Shown: positions 31,033 through 43,624 of the stretch, one piece after another
Position numbering within the stretch: the first letter of the stretch is position 1
How the letters are laid out: each line of letters opens with the position of its first letter
NCBI RefSeq assembly: GCF_002127325.2
Contig: NC_035444.2
Span: 83,813,675 to 83,877,674, forward strand
Direction of reading: 5' to 3'
DNA from: Helianthus annuus
Lineage: Eukaryota; Streptophyta; Magnoliopsida; Asterales; Asteraceae
DNA: 64,000 bases
Position numbers and translations under genes: made by a program
The notes under the pieces: model-generated
Seen by the model: the letters and a program-made list of their open reading frames with translations, nothing else
Database searches by the model: none
What the model was told of the DNA's origin: nothing

Positions 31033-32094
31033 GCGCCCCGATGATTCCGCCATCGGTTGGGGTGTGACAGATTGATACTCTCGATCGAAATTGCTAAAAA
31101 AAAGAAACTACAACTTTGTGTGAACATCGCGTACTACAGCTTCACACGGAGAAGCCTTTCCTAAGGCTGAAATACTACTTAGCCTTTCCTAAGGCTGACA
31201 CAATACACATGTTTTCGAAAATACTCGCATATCACAACCGAGTGATCCAGTCGAGACCAGGTGTGAAAACCAAGAACTCTCGATGAGATCGCTCACTCAG
31301 CGCATTTTTCTAGCACGAGAACCTTTCATCGAGCTAGGAGTGACATCCACATCTCGACGAAAGCCTCCATTTCGAAATTCTAGTGGAACTCTCGGATTTA
31401 TTCAATGAGCACAACCACAATTGGGAACGAAACCGTTAAGTCATGGGTGAAACCCGTACCTTAATAAACCATTCCACTCTCTAAAATAGTTTTCGAAAAG
31501 CTCTCACCAAGGACTCAACCATAACAATGACTCGAGCTACGCGATGACTAGGGAGACGAATGCCACGAGGTGCATCCCAGCGGAAGCATAAGTCTTCTAG
31601 GTCAACGCGCATGCACGAACTTGTTGAGTATAGTTGGGTTACCTTGGGTAGTCGACGCCTAAACACCCGAGGCGCTCTAATTATTTTACGCTTTGATGAA
31701 CTTAGTTACGCTTTATGTGTTTATTTTACGATTTATCAATTTTCACTCCCTGTTTTACAAAATGCACAACTCGCACAACCATCGCAATCTAAAACAAAGA
31801 CTGAATGATCGCAACAAAACGAATGTCTAATTACTCGCTTACGCTCTCGCTCTCTCCCTCCCATCGCGCCCTCGCGTATTCTACACCGAAATGTATGTGG
31901 GTAAGTATAAATTTCAACTATTTATATATACAAAACAAATCAGTTGTGTGAGAACTTAGGAATCTCGTGTCTCGTATGTGGCTCCTATGTGAAATCTAAT
32001 ATATTATACTCGCAACAAGTTTTGATCGCGCTCAATCGCATCGCAAACTCAAAAATCATTATGATCGAATCTCACTCCAAATCTCTCTGTCTAG
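31033..32094 (+). other. End of the Gypsy 5' LTR and gag leader
   Basis: 31033-31069 is the LTR remainder GCGCCCCGATG...GTGTGACA. The following 1 kb is the untranslated leader of the gag RNA. The bases right after the LTR (GATTGATACTCTCG) do not match the usual tRNA-Met primer site, so the primer is uncertain. A small direct repeat of AGCCTTTCCTAAGGCTGA occurs near 31152 and 31180. Confidence 0.5.
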
Positions 32095-33222
32095 ATGTCT
32101 CCCAACGACTCTACTTCGAGACGAACAGCTAGGAGAAGAGCCAAACGAAGCACTGAGAAGAGGATTGCCTCGCTTGTGGTCAAGGAAATGGCCAAGGTCG
32201 TTCCTCAAATTGTCGCTCAAGTGCACTCTCTCAGCAACTCTTGAACCCCGGAAGACTCTAACATAGAAGTGCTGCAATCTGCTTTCCTCTACAAACACTT
32301 CAAAGCCTGTGACCCGATGGAGTTCACGGGTGAAGGAGGTGTGTCCCAACTACTCCAGTGGTTCGATTCTATCGACGTTACCCTTCGTCAAAGTGGGTGT
32401 CCCAATAGTTTCCGTACTACTTGCGCTACCGTAGTATTCCAATCGCGAGCACTCGACTGGTGGACTGCCGAACGTAACAAACGTGAGATCTTCGCAGCTT
32501 ACGCTCTCTCTTGGGATGAGCTGAAAGAGCAAATGAAGAAAGAATACTGTCCTCCCCACGAAGTCCAGAAACTAGAAGACGAATTTTGGAAAATCAAGCA
32601 AGATGAAGGTGACAATGCTGGCTACACCGCAAGGTTCAAACAGCTTAGCGTAATTTGCCCAAGTCAAGTCAACACTCCAGAAAAAGCCATTCCCAAGTAC
32701 ATTCGCGGCTTGCCTGAGTGTGTGGGTGATTTCGTCGAGGCTGCAAGACCTGCTACCATCGAAGAAACCTACTGTTTGGCCGCAGAAATTAACGACAAAC
32801 GAGTCTTGGACGGATTCTTCTCCAAAAATCTTGTCAAACAAGCGCTTCAAGCAATCCTCATCGATTCATCTGACGATTCTTCCAATGATTCTACCGACGA
32901 TTCTTCTGAGGATTCCTCCGACGATGCCTCTAAAGAATCATCAGACGAATCCTCCAACGGCAACGACACCTCATCTCAGGGTCACAACGAGCTCAGCCGC
33001 AAACGAAAGACCATGAGCCCAGGCTCTTCAACAACTGGGCTGTCGCAACCAGAACCTCTCCGAGCAGCTCCAGTTCATTTGAAACGCGCCTACAACGGAA
33101 CTCATCCCCTGTGTTACACATGCACGTATCATCACCCGCCAGAAGCTAACTGTCGCTTTTGCGCAAATTGCAACTGGTACGGTCATCTTACGCAGCACTG
33201 TCGCACGGGACCGCAACCTTGA
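32095..33222 (+). pseudogene. Gypsy gag with one early stop
   Basis: Starts MSPNDSTSRRTARRRAKR at 32095, has a TGA at 32242-32244, then is open to TGA at 33222 (375 codons in all). The central retrotransposon-gag domain has FTGEGGVSQLLQWFDSID, ATVVFQSRALDWWTAERN, LEDEFWKIKQDE and YIRGLPECVGDFVEAARP. A Ser/Asp-rich linker follows (residues about 255-310). The C-terminus has cysteine/histidine pairs, CYTCTYHHPPEANCRFCANC and WYGHLTQHC, of the zinc-knuckle type. Products after the stop could start at an internal ATG (32305). No pol follows, so this belongs to a gag-only element that would parasitise the enzymes of a relative. Confidence 0.85.
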
Positions 33223-35369
33223 GGAATTTCAACAACCACCAAAGCCTCCGCAGAAGTACTCTACAGCCACGTTATTTTGCTCTTGATGTTGTTGTAATAA
33301 TACAACTTATCGCCGCCAATTTCTTTTATGTGTGGAACTTGTTCTATCTTTCGACGCATGAGGATTCTATTTCTCTCTTATACTCTCGCACAATCTATAT
33401 GCTAGCACTACGTACATGCGTTCTTGAGACAAGGTACGATAAAGGTGCAAGAATCAAATTAATCACGGGTGCACACGGAATTATTTTGGTTAGTGCACGG
33501 AGATCGAAATGAGTTTCAATGATGCCTTAACGTTCAGGGCATGGTTAAGCGTGGTGGATACGCCGCTGGTACTTCCTATATATAAGCGTCTTGACCATGT
33601 CTAACGAAGTGTGACACCTATTAACGAAACAGAGGCGCATGGTTGAAACATGATGGTGTTTCGCTGTGCTAACCGAAGTTTTGTGAAGAAAGTGCCATGT
33701 GGAGTTGGAACGTAGACCTATTATATTATGGTGGTAATTTTCGACACACTATACTACATCGTAAGGCGTAACAATCTCAATCGCAACTCAAAGCGTGTAA
33801 TCGCTAGACTTTTCGTAAGTCAACACGCTCGCAATCGCATTGTCGCTGGAATCTATCTCGCAAATCGCAATCGTATACTATGTGACTCGCGCTATCGCTT
33901 ATGGTATGTTCTCAATCTCAAACGCTTAATACGTGGCTCGAAATCGCAATCGCATATTGTGCGTATCTCGCAATCTCTACCGCTGGTTATCGCTTGTTGT
34001 GTGAATCGCTATCGTTTTTAGTGTGTACTAGCTTAATCGCTTATGTGTGTGTGTCACTTACTGTGTATCGCCTACTACGCGTGTATCGCCCTATCGCTTA
34101 CCGCTACTATGTATCGCTTGCTGAGGATCGCGTATTGTGAATCGCTTGACGAGTATCGCACGTCATCGTAGCTTTTCGCCTTAACGCTTCTCGCAAACAT
34201 CTCATCGCTTCGATATTTTCATCGCTTATCGCCATCGCTACTTGTGTTATCTGTGTTATGTTAGCACACATGACCTCGCCTCACGAGACGAAACTAATAG
34301 GGCTAAGACATGGTAGTGTTTTAGCCGTATCAGCAGACTTTCATTTGGGCTAATGTTAGTTTAAAATTGTGGTGTTAATAAATCAAAACGAATTGCATAT
34401 CTCCATCACTTGCAATGCATCGACTGTCGCTTATCACTCGACGGTTGTCGCCATCACTTGACGCTATCACTCATCGCTTTTCGCTTGTCGCTTATCGCTT
34501 ATCGTCGCCGTCTTCGCTGACTATGCTTGGTTTTTGGTGTTCGTGTTATCGATAATCGCGTATCGCGTATCGCTCCTCGCACTCGCTCGTGTTTCTAAAC
34601 TGAGTTCGAAAACGACTTCATCGCTCAGTTCGCCCTTTCAAGACTTGGTCCAACCCTTCTTGATTGGATCAAGTCATCGCAATTCTATCGTGTGATTTGT
34701 CGACACGAATGACACTTCCTCACGGGACGGAAGCCATATGAATAAAACATGGTGGATACGCCGCTTGTACTTCCTATATATAAATGTTTTAGACATATTG
34801 TAGAACTTTCGTGGGAAAGTGCCATGTGGGGCCGACCTTAAATTCAAATTTTTGGTATAATGAAAAGACTTTATTTACACAAATTTTGAACTAATCTTTT
34901 CTTACAAAACTTTTTCTGAAAACTGATCAAAACCTTTGTACAAAACGAGATTTTCTTGTGACACCAAGGTGACAATCGACTCAAGTCAACGTCGTATGGC
35001 GAGAAAAGTTCGTAAAATGAGTTTTAGTCACTTTAAAAATCTTTTAGTAACCTAACAAAACCCTTCTCATAGCGACGGTGTGAACATCGCTACAGTGAAC
35101 GCCGCACCGTGAGAAGATTTTCATAAGCAAGTTTTCCTAATTAATTGACTTTTCAAAGATTTAAAACGCTCTCTAATCGCTTTCTGTGTGTGTTATCATC
35201 TTTTGCCATGTAAATCGCCCTATTCGCTGCTATCGCCGATCGTCGCAACACTATCGCTCGTCGAATTCCAATCAATCGCTCGCTTATCTAGACGCTTTTT
35301 AATCACTACTCTCATTCGCATCAACTCTTGCAACCCTACTGGTGGATTAATTTCGGGACAAAATTTCCT
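33223..35369 (+). other. Non-coding internal region of the Gypsy element, ATCGC-rich
   Basis: No ORF with retroviral motifs. From about 33750 to 34620 the sequence is saturated with TATCGC, TCGCAATCGC and ATCGCTT hexamers without fixed period. A block with GGTGGATACGCCGC and TACTTCCTATATATAA occurs twice (about 33555-33690 and 34755-34840), pointing to an internal duplication. A matching remnant lies between. Confidence 0.6.
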
Positions 35370-35383
35370 AAAGCAGGGGAGAC
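35370..35383 (+). promoter_or_regulatory. Polypurine tract of the Gypsy element
   Basis: AAAGCAGGGGAGAC immediately before the 3' LTR start TGTAACAACC, the position and composition of a plus-strand primer. Confidence 0.8.
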
Positions 35384-37483
35384 TGTAACAACCCGCACTT
35401 TCGTGCGTTGTTACTACTCACTACACTCGTTATGCCTAACACCAGAGATTCGGATCATAACGTACCCATATCGCATACATCGATATACCGCAATATTTTC
35501 GCATACTTTATCGCTATCACACCACATTGTGCTTGCTGACAACCATGAAGATGTCGAGTGAGGACCAATTCTACCCTCCTTGATAGCCGTGATGTGTCGC
35601 AGTGCAACTCATACACGCACCCCTTCATCTTTCTCACCATCAAATCCCACTTTTTCACCATTAAATCTTCGGATTTGAGCTGTTCTAAGGTGATGTCATC
35701 ATGGAGTTCTTAGGAACAATGAAGTGTGACCTCATCTCATCAAGAACAGTCCGGATCTGATAGATTCAACGGTGTATAAACACTAATTTCACCTAGATCT
35801 AAGCCGACTCTAAGTGAAGTGTCGGTTTCAGAACTGGTTACTATCAACGAGTAGCAACAGAGCTCGTACAGACCCTCTACTCTTCCTTTAGTGAAGTGTC
35901 GGTTTGAGAACTGGTTACTATCAACGAGATGACCGGCTTATCGTGTTAAACACGAACAACCGTCAAAAACAGTTAACTGATCGGACGGGGTGATTCCCAT
36001 CCGATCCAATGACTTGGACTTGGTAGAGTTCCATTGTTTAGCTCGTAGTCATACCGTCTCGATCAAATCGCGAAACTTAGCAAGACACTCAAGTTACAAG
36101 ACGATCAGATTGTGGGACAGATTGCCGCCCGATCGGATTGCCGTCCGATCGGACTGCCACCCGATCAATCTGCAAACCGATCGGATTGCACTTGCTATCA
36201 AGACTTCAACAATTTTCAAGCATTCAAGGATCTGAACAACGAACGGATTGCCATCCAATCGGATTACCATCCGATCGAACGACCATCCGATCGGCTGACT
36301 TTTGGATCCTCAACACTTAAACGTCTTACAAATCCTCATCACACATCAGTTCCAAAGGATTGTCACCCGATCGGATTTCCACCCGATCGAGCGACCAGTC
36401 TGCTGTGAACTTATCACCAACCAAAGTACCTTTCCAATCGGATCACTGTCCGATCGAACAGCCAACCGATCGACCGGCCGTTCGATCGACCGACCCGAAA
36501 GGTAGAGATACTTCCCTGTTTTCAAAATGCTACAACGAAAACTTCAAAAGGCAAACCATCATACACAAACACATCTTTCCCAATGAGGTAGCAATCCAAT
36601 CGAATGGTCACCCGATCAGATGGCCATCCGAACGGATTGTCACCCGATCGACCGGCCACTCGATCGGATTGCCATCCGATCGGAGTACTGTCCGATCCTT
36701 TGATACTTTGCACCGATTAACGCGCTATGCAACGCTTACACTATTGACCTGCAATCAGGCTAACCTCAGACGCTCTCCCTTCAATCCAACCAAGTTATGT
36801 TTGCTTGCTGAGCACCGACTGTGAGTATACTCAAACCCCTTTTAATCGCATTTTTTGGGTGTAACATACGTTCCTAATAAAAGAACTTGTCAAACGAATT
36901 AATCAATCAATCAATCTATTTATCACTTGCGAATAACTGTTATGCATAGTTACACGTGATGCTAGTTACATATGTGTAAGGACTTATACTCGCAAGGTCC
37001 CGCCTTAACTAGTATAGTACTATAGCACCCGACGGGGTCTAGTTAGGATGAATAGCAATCGCAATCGCAGCTCGAGTGACTTAGCTGGTAGTATCTGTCT
37101 TTGTGCATCTATGTTGTGGTATCTCGTTTATGTATTTGGTAATTCGCAGCACTTTTATCTATTTTTACGCTACTCTATTCAAACTTGTATACTCGCCAAT
37201 ACTTTTGTATTGACGTTGTTTTAACGTATGTTGCAGGTTTAGTCGCAATCTACATCAAATCAAGCTAGGAGGTCTAGAAACTCACCTAAAATCTAGGTTG
37301 TCGGATTTGTCTTGTTCGAGAGGACAAGAAATCTGTGATAACTTATGTGATTGTACTGGTAGTCAGTATAGGATGACAAATGTAATAAATACTGTCGCAA
37401 TATAGTTGTTATGGTTTCTCTTGAGCAATCTGATTCGCCTAGTGCCGCGCCCCGATGATTCCGCCATCGGTTGGGGTGTGACA
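35384..37483 (+). repeat. Gypsy 3' LTR, internally deleted
   Basis: 2100 bp versus about 2657 bp for the 5' LTR. It lacks the segment matching 15865-16387, which includes the TATA box and the first CCGATCGG cluster. It also carries a local rearrangement near 35815-35855, where GTGAAGTGTCGGTTT...CAACGAG is duplicated in place of other sequence. It preserves the empty Copia target site at about 37438-37450. Confidence 0.88.
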
Positions 37484-38110
37484 TGGGTGGAGACGGCGGC
37501 GAGTGGAGACGGCGACAGGTGATGACAACGGTGGTGGTGGTGGGTGACGGTGAATGTGGGTGGCGGCGGTGGTCAGAGGTGGTAGCAGTGGCGACGGTGG
37601 TGGCAGGTGGTAGCGGTGGTGGCGGTGGGTGGTGGTGGTTGATAGCGATGGCGGAGGTGGGTGGCGACAGCGGCGGTGATCAGAGGTGGTAGCGACGATG
37701 GTGGCGGCGATGATCGAAGGTGGGTGGTGGCGGTGATCAGAGGTGGCAACGGCGATGGTGGATGGCGGCGGTGGCGGGGATGGAGGTGGGTGACGGCGGT
37801 GGCAGGTGGCCGCGGTGGCGGGTGACGGCGGTGGCGGCGAAGGCGGGTGGCGGCGAAGGCGGGTGACGACAGCGGATGACAATTGTGGTGGGTGGTGGCA
37901 ACGGTAGTGAGTTGTGGTGTTGTTAATGAAGGGTGAAGAGGGAATGGAATGGAAAAAAACCAGGGGGGAGAGATGTAATGATTTTGAGGGAATATAATGC
38001 ATTTTGGAATTGGCGATTCCATTCCATCGACCAACCAAACACTCTTTTCTTCATTCCTTCTCAATAGTCCATTCCATTCCACCTTTTATTCCTTCATACC
38101 AAACGCTACC
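37484..38110. other. Right arm of the Tourist-like element, GGTGGCGGC repeat
   Basis: About 400 bp of degenerate GGTGG/GGCGGC triplet repeat, then a tail with ATTCCATTCCATCG. The long ORFs on both strands here (Gly/Val on plus, Pro/His/Thr on minus) are products of the repeat, not genes. Confidence 0.6.
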
Positions 38111-38974
38111 TAAAATAATTATTCTTATCGCTTGATAATTGATTACAATAGAATAGAATTGTTCTTATCGCTTGATAATTGATTACAAAAGAAAAGAATC
38201 AAATAAATAGATGATACAAATGTTCAGGGGAGTCTTGTTGGTTGATTAAATTATTATCAATTACTATCTACTAGGGGGTTGTGACCGCGCTGCGCGTCGG
38301 GTTTCAACTTTTAACAAATTTATATTGGTATCGATTCAGTTCATTTCGATATTGGCATTCACTATAACAATCAAAAGAGAAACACATAAAATCGACCGAC
38401 AACAAAAAAAACGAATATTCACCGAAAACAATAAAAACAAATACTGAACCGGTACCGACGTTGATCAGTCGGTGTCTGTTTGGTTCGTTTCATTACAAGC
38501 ACTGTGTTGACAATCGATATAGTTAACGAACACAGATTATCTAAAGTAGTGATGTGATTAAGGTCATATTAAAATAATAAGAAGTTATATTAAAAGTTAT
38601 ATTAAAATTATAAAATGATAAAAAGGAAAAAAAAACCTGAAACTTAAAAATAAGTTACACAAAATGATATACATATTATTCTGTAGCCAAGTTTTTATTT
38701 ATTTACTGTAGCCAAAGTTCTTATTTATTTACTATATCACATTATCTTTACAAAAGTGTGAAATGAGCCATATGCTAATTTGTGTGGAAGGTCATATTTC
38801 AGTGGGCTTATAAAATTAAGTACTGTAACATGGTATGGAAGTTAAAAGGCTGATTTAATTTAGTAAAGTTTATGGAGTTTAAAATATCTACAAACTGAAT
38901 TTACAAATGTTCTTAAAATACAAATGTAGCTAATAACTTATTCAATTATATATATATATATATATATATACACA
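38111..38974. other. Intergenic AT-rich spacer
   Basis: No gene seen. A roughly 40-bp direct duplication containing TTCTTATCGCTTGATAATTG occurs at about 38121 and 38162. GCGCTGCGCGTCGGG near 38288 is a lone GC-rich stretch. A (TA)n tract ends at the MULE boundary. Confidence 0.5.
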
Positions 38975-39025
38975 TAGAATCGGGATCAAGAGAGAGCGGT
39001 GAAAAGTGTGAGAACGGTGAGAACG

Positions 39026-39685
39026 GATCCTGGCCCAACACGTGGCTGGGAGCGCTAATTGTTAAGCCGGGGTACGATTGTCATTGTCCACTTCCCGCTA
39101 AACAATGGCGTTATGATTCTTTTGCCCAAAAATAATTAAATATATATGGCGTTTTCATCTTTATGCTAGTTTACATGGCGTTTTTTTAAAAAGTGTATTT
39201 TTTACGAATGGCGTTTGTGTTTTAATGGCGTTTTCATCTTTATGCTAGTTTACATGTCGTTTTTTTAAAGTGTATTTTTTACAAATGGCGTTTGTGTTTT
39301 AATGGCGTTTTCATCTTTATGCTTGTTTTTTCATGACGTTTTTTTTAAAAGTATTTTTTTTACGAATGGCGTTTATGTTTTAATGGCGTTTTATTGATTT
39401 CCTATAGATTTGGCGTTTTTTGTGTTTTCTACTTGTCTTAATTTAGTTTCTTAACCCTTTTTTTAATGTTGTTTATGTTTTAAATGGTTAGTATTTGTTA
39501 ATTTTTCTAATCATGGCGTTTTCTTTGATTTGCACAAATACGGTAGTAGATCACACAACCAAACATGTAGATGTAATAATGTAAAGAGTAAAACACGATA
39601 GTCAACCTTAAAATACATGGCGTTTAGCTAATCTACATATTCTAACATTCGTTTTGCTATTCTCTCATCTGCTTTGTCAAACAAC
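39026..39685. repeat. Subterminal region dense in ATGGCGTTTT motifs
   Basis: Non-coding left subterminal part of the Ulp1 element. (A/T)TGGCGTTT occurs about a dozen times in the same orientation between 39103 and 39620, partly within a degenerate tandem repeat of about 78 bp (GCGTTTTCATCTTTATGCT...). Confidence 0.8.
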
Positions 39686-42600
39686 TTACGTATTTTTTTC
39701 TCCCCCATAAGCCATGAATGTATTTAGACAACTTGTCAGTAGTTTTATGTTTTCATTTTCGCTATGAAACAAGATTTTTCCAATGTATTTTACCCTTAGT
39801 TCATTTAGCTGTCTTTGTTGGAGTTGATTTGGGGCATCTTCTGTTGCCAAACCACTTTTCCAACTAGATATATCCCCCATGTATGTTTCCATATGCCTCA
39901 TTGCGAAAATCCCACAGTCGATGACGTTAGACTTTGTCCTCCAATCCATCTTTTTTCTGACAACCTTCGCCTTGCTCATGATCTTATGCTTTGGGTGATT
40001 TTTAATACACAAGTAGTTTGCAAAAGCTCCGTGCTGCAGTTTTCACTTTTTTTTTTTGCATATATTAGTTTGGCGTTTTGTCAACATAGTTCCTATATTC
40101 AAAGTTTTTAAGATACTTACCAATTTTTTTACCCATCCTTCATACTTTTTTTATGCTGACGTTATCCCCTATACCGCTGTTGTCCAATACATCAACTCTT
40201 TTGTATTTCATGTTGAAACAAACAACATAGAAATGTCTTCCCCAGATTATTGGCACGAAGACCAGTTCATAATCCTTGATGGTTTTATGTTTCTTGTCTC
40301 CTTTGAAACGTTTGTTTTTCAGAACAGTTTCCATGTTTCTGTGGAATTCATTGTTTCGTGCATCTTCTGTTGTCGTTTCGTAGTATGCCGGAGTATTCTG
40401 TAATATTGAGTACCACATAATTAAACAACAAAACAATGTCTTATTATAATTTTATCAAATATATATAGGAAAAGAGTTACGAGCAGTATTTCTGTGCAGA
40501 ATAACCTTGAGGGTGATTCATGAGCCTTGTATCTTTCTTCATAGTTCAGGATATGTGCCCAACTTAGAATAATTGAGACGTGTGCTTGAAATCCTAGTTT
40601 CATGCTCTCACAGATCACCCTCATGAGAAACTTTTCTCCCATCTTGAACAGCTTAGTTCTAAAAAAACATCATTTGGCGTTTTAGTTATACAAACTCATT
40701 CTATTATAATACATGGCGTTTTGATTGTTTTTGCATGCATATTCTCAAGTAAACGTTATGGATGGATAGTTTGGCGTTTTATTTTTAGCTGTTCTCCCAT
40801 CTTGAATAGCTCAGTTCTAAAAAAAACATCATTTGGCGTTTTAGTTATAAAAACTCATTCTATTATAATACATGGTGTTTCGATTGTTTTTGCATGCATA
40901 TTCTCAAGTAAACGTTATGAATGGAAAGTATGGCGTTTTATTTTAAGAGAAGTGTACATACTCATAATCGCCGATTTCAGTGAAGATGTATGTGGAAAGG
41001 TTATTTTCAGGGTTTGTCCTTTTTTCATGTATTACCACTTGCCTCCTTAGATAAGGTGACAAACATGCCTTGCTCAACTTTTTATCTCTCTTCTCCTCTT
41101 CAGCCACATTCTTTTTTTTATATTTTTATCTTCTTCATCATCTTTATCAGCTTTTTCATCACCGGGCAACTCTTCAGGGTCTAAAATTTTATTTTCTTGC
41201 ATCAGCTTTGTGATGTCTGGAGTGTTGTCCTCATCACATTTCTCTTGCACATCTGACAGGTTTGGCGTTTTTGGTGGTGATGTGTTGATGGCGTTTTCAT
41301 CCTAGGGTTTATTGGGTGTCTCTTCCTCTTCATAACTTTTCAAGAGTTTTTTCCCAGATGTAGTTGGTGGCTGTTCATATGGCGTTTTATCAAACCCTGC
41401 CCCTTGTTGGTCAAAACTTTTGTTCACCATCTCCCCTTCAGTTTTTTCTTTTTCAGTGTTGAATGCCTGACTGTCTTGTGTTTCTATCGTGGCGAGGTTT
41501 GGTGTCTTATCAAATACAGGCATTTTTTGGGGTCTCTTCAGCAGGTTGCAGATGTTTTTTATTGCTTTAATTGCTTCATCCGCCATCTTTGAATTATCAA
41601 GACCTTCTTTAATATCAATCATTTGTTTTAGATCTTGTCCTGGCAGCTCCAAAATCTCAGCAATATTCCTCTTAATTAATTTTCCCCATTGTTTCTTGAA
41701 ATGTGATATTCAAGTGTCTTGAAATCACAACTCCACCTCTCAATATCGTTTTCGTTTACATCTTCATCTGATGATATAGTATCCTCTTCATCATCATATA
41801 TGGGGGTTGTTGTAGCAGTCGAGGGTTTGGCGTTTTGTTCTATTGCCACATCCCTTGTATCCCCTTCTCCTTGCCTTTCTCCTTCCCCTTCTCTTTCTCC
41901 TTTTCCTTCTCTTTCTCCATCCCCTTCACCATTCCCTTCCCACTCTCCTTCCTCTTCTTCTTCTCTTTCCCCTTTTCCTTTTCCTTCTCCTTCTCCTTCT
42001 TCTTTTCCTTTTCCTTCATTTTCATCTTCAATGGCGTTTTCATGAACTATTTCCACTTGCATGGCGTTTTCATCAACTGTTTCCACTTCAATGGCGTTTT
42101 CAATTCCAGCCATGTGACAACCCGTAACTTCAGGTTAATGCGTTAACCTAGCGTAATTAATTTTGTCATGCAATCATTTAGCATTGTTGGAATTATGTGT
42201 TACTTTGTGCATTATTTGACTTACATGAGAACTTTGTGCCTTGACTGTAAATTGTATGTGGTTTCTGTGTTTTGTGTAAAGGATGATGCTTAGGGGTGTT
42301 TAGTGGTAATAATGAAAATAAAACAAAACCTCTCAACCCTAATCATATTCACCAATTCCAATCATACGGCAGTTCAAATCATTCTCTCTAGTCACCTCCT
42401 ACAACCATTTCTCTCATCATTCTTGGCTACACAAGTTCTCTTGCATCAATCTTGATCTTCCAATCCATCTAGAATCAATCTAAGGTAATTTTTACGATTA
42501 TACGTTGATTGATACTCTTGTTAATTTGATTTCATACAAACCCTAACAATCCAAACAATGGCCCAGTGTTTACTTGATTATGCTTGAATGAGTATGTGAT

Positions 42601-42774
42601 TGTTTGTGAATGAATGTTAATCGATGCCTGATACTAGGATGCAATTGACATGCTAAAATTGTTAAGCAGTTGTTGAGATTAATAGCAGTGTTGATGATTG
42701 AGATTAGGGTTTCGATCGTATTGTAACTGTTATATTGGAAACTACGATTTTGGTTTTTGTTAATGTGTGTTTGT

Positions 42775-43310
42775 AGTCCGGAGTTTATCTTGTCCGAGTT
42801 TATTGATAAATAATGGCGTCCGGGTTTTGTGTGATAACTTCCGAGTTATATAAAGATATAATAGTCCGAGTTTAATGAAAGTATATAGTTCGAGCTTTAT
42901 GTTGAACATGATGTCCGAATTTTGTATGTAATGCTAGGTCTGAATTTTTGTATGTAATGCTAAGTCCGAATTTTGTATGTAATGCTTGAGTCCGAGTTTT
43001 TGAGTAGATGTTAGGTCCGAGTTTCATTTAGATATTTGATCCGAGTTTTATAAGATGTATGGTCCGAATTTGTTGATGCTTTATAGTCTGAGTTTTGTTA
43101 ATGATCATATGGTCCGAATTTGTTGATGCTTTATAGTCTGAGTTTTGTTAATGATCATATGGTCCGAATTTGTTGATGCGATATAGTCCGAGTTTTGTCA
43201 ATACATATATGGTCCGACTTTTTATGATGCTTGAAGGGTCCGAGTCTTGTAAACAAAACACATGGTCTGAGTTTTCAAACATTAAAGGGGTCCGAGTTTG
43301 TTGTTTGGTT
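42775..43310 (+). repeat. About 22 spaced copies of TCCGAGTTT
   Basis: GTCCGAGTTTT and variants (TCCGAATTT, TCTGAGTTT) recur every 20-35 bp. One stretch with GTCCGAATTTGTTGATGC is repeated three times in tandem (about 43060-43180). Confidence 0.85.
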
Positions 43311-43317
43311 CATAAGT

Positions 43318-43405
43318 GTTACTGTATATTATTGTATGCCACTGCATGCTACTGCATGTTACTGCATGTTGCTGTATGTTACCGTATGTTACTTAATGTT
43401 ACTGT
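43318..43405 (+). repeat. Tandem array TACTGCATGT
   Basis: Eight or so units of about 10-11 bp of the type TTACTGCATG or TTACTGTATG. Confidence 0.8.
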
Positions 43406-43624
43406 ATGTATGTGCAATGTACCTTAGGTCGTGTGTAACGGACCTAACCATTAATTGACACTAGAAGCACAATAACAAACCGAGCAAACCAAGGTGAGTT
43501 CACACTCTTACCAAGGCATAGGATTCCCGGTGGGAAGGGAATGGGATTGAAGGAAAAGGATTGATGAATTATTTGGATTACATTGTTTCTGGACTATCTA
43601 CCCTCGTCCTTGGGTTAAGCAGGA

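Larger units (their letters stand above)
15625..37483 (+). mobile_element. Gypsy LTR retrotransposon encoding only gag, with a nested Copia
   Basis: Two LTRs begin TGTAACAACCCGCACTTTCG and end CGGTTGGGGTGTGACA. The 5-bp duplication TGGGT lies at 15620-15624 and 37484-37488. The internal region (31070-35383) holds a gag gene, no protease, reverse transcriptase or integrase, then about 2.1 kb of non-coding DNA and a purine-rich tract before the 3' LTR. It would need a helper element for replication. The 5' LTR is split by the Copia element at 18245-31027, duplicating GTGCC. The uninterrupted site CTAGTGCCGCGCC is preserved in the 3' LTR at 37438-37450, which proves the order of events. Confidence 0.9.
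15376..38110. mobile_element. Tourist-like element interrupted by a Gypsy retrotransposon
   Basis: Ends GGGTCTGTTTGGTATGGG (15376) and, from the right, GGTAGCGTTTGGTATG. They are flanked by TAA at 15373-15375 and 38111-38113. The own sequence is 15376-15624 plus 37484-38110, less than 900 bp. The inner part is a degenerate GGTGGCGGC repeat. ATTCCATTCCAT and GGAATGGAATGG motifs sit near the two ends. The remainder is the nested Gypsy/Copia pair. Confidence 0.75.

Noticed and set aside
36112..36824. ORFs with RSDCHPIG-type repeats
   Set aside because: They arise from the CCGATCGG repeats in the LTR. The repeats keep several frames open, so they are not genes.
37439..38082. Long Pro/His/Thr-rich ORFs on the minus strand
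   Set aside because: They are translations of a GGTGGC-type repeat in a transposon arm, open in several frames at once. No domain.
41719..42146. Ser/Pro- and Phe/Leu-rich ORFs on the plus strand
   Set aside because: They are antisense to the acidic GEGEGK-type repeat of the Ulp1-element gene on the minus strand.
43170..43458. Cys-rich ORFs CYCILLYATACYCMLLH
   Set aside because: Product of the TACTGCATGT tandem array in a solo LTR.
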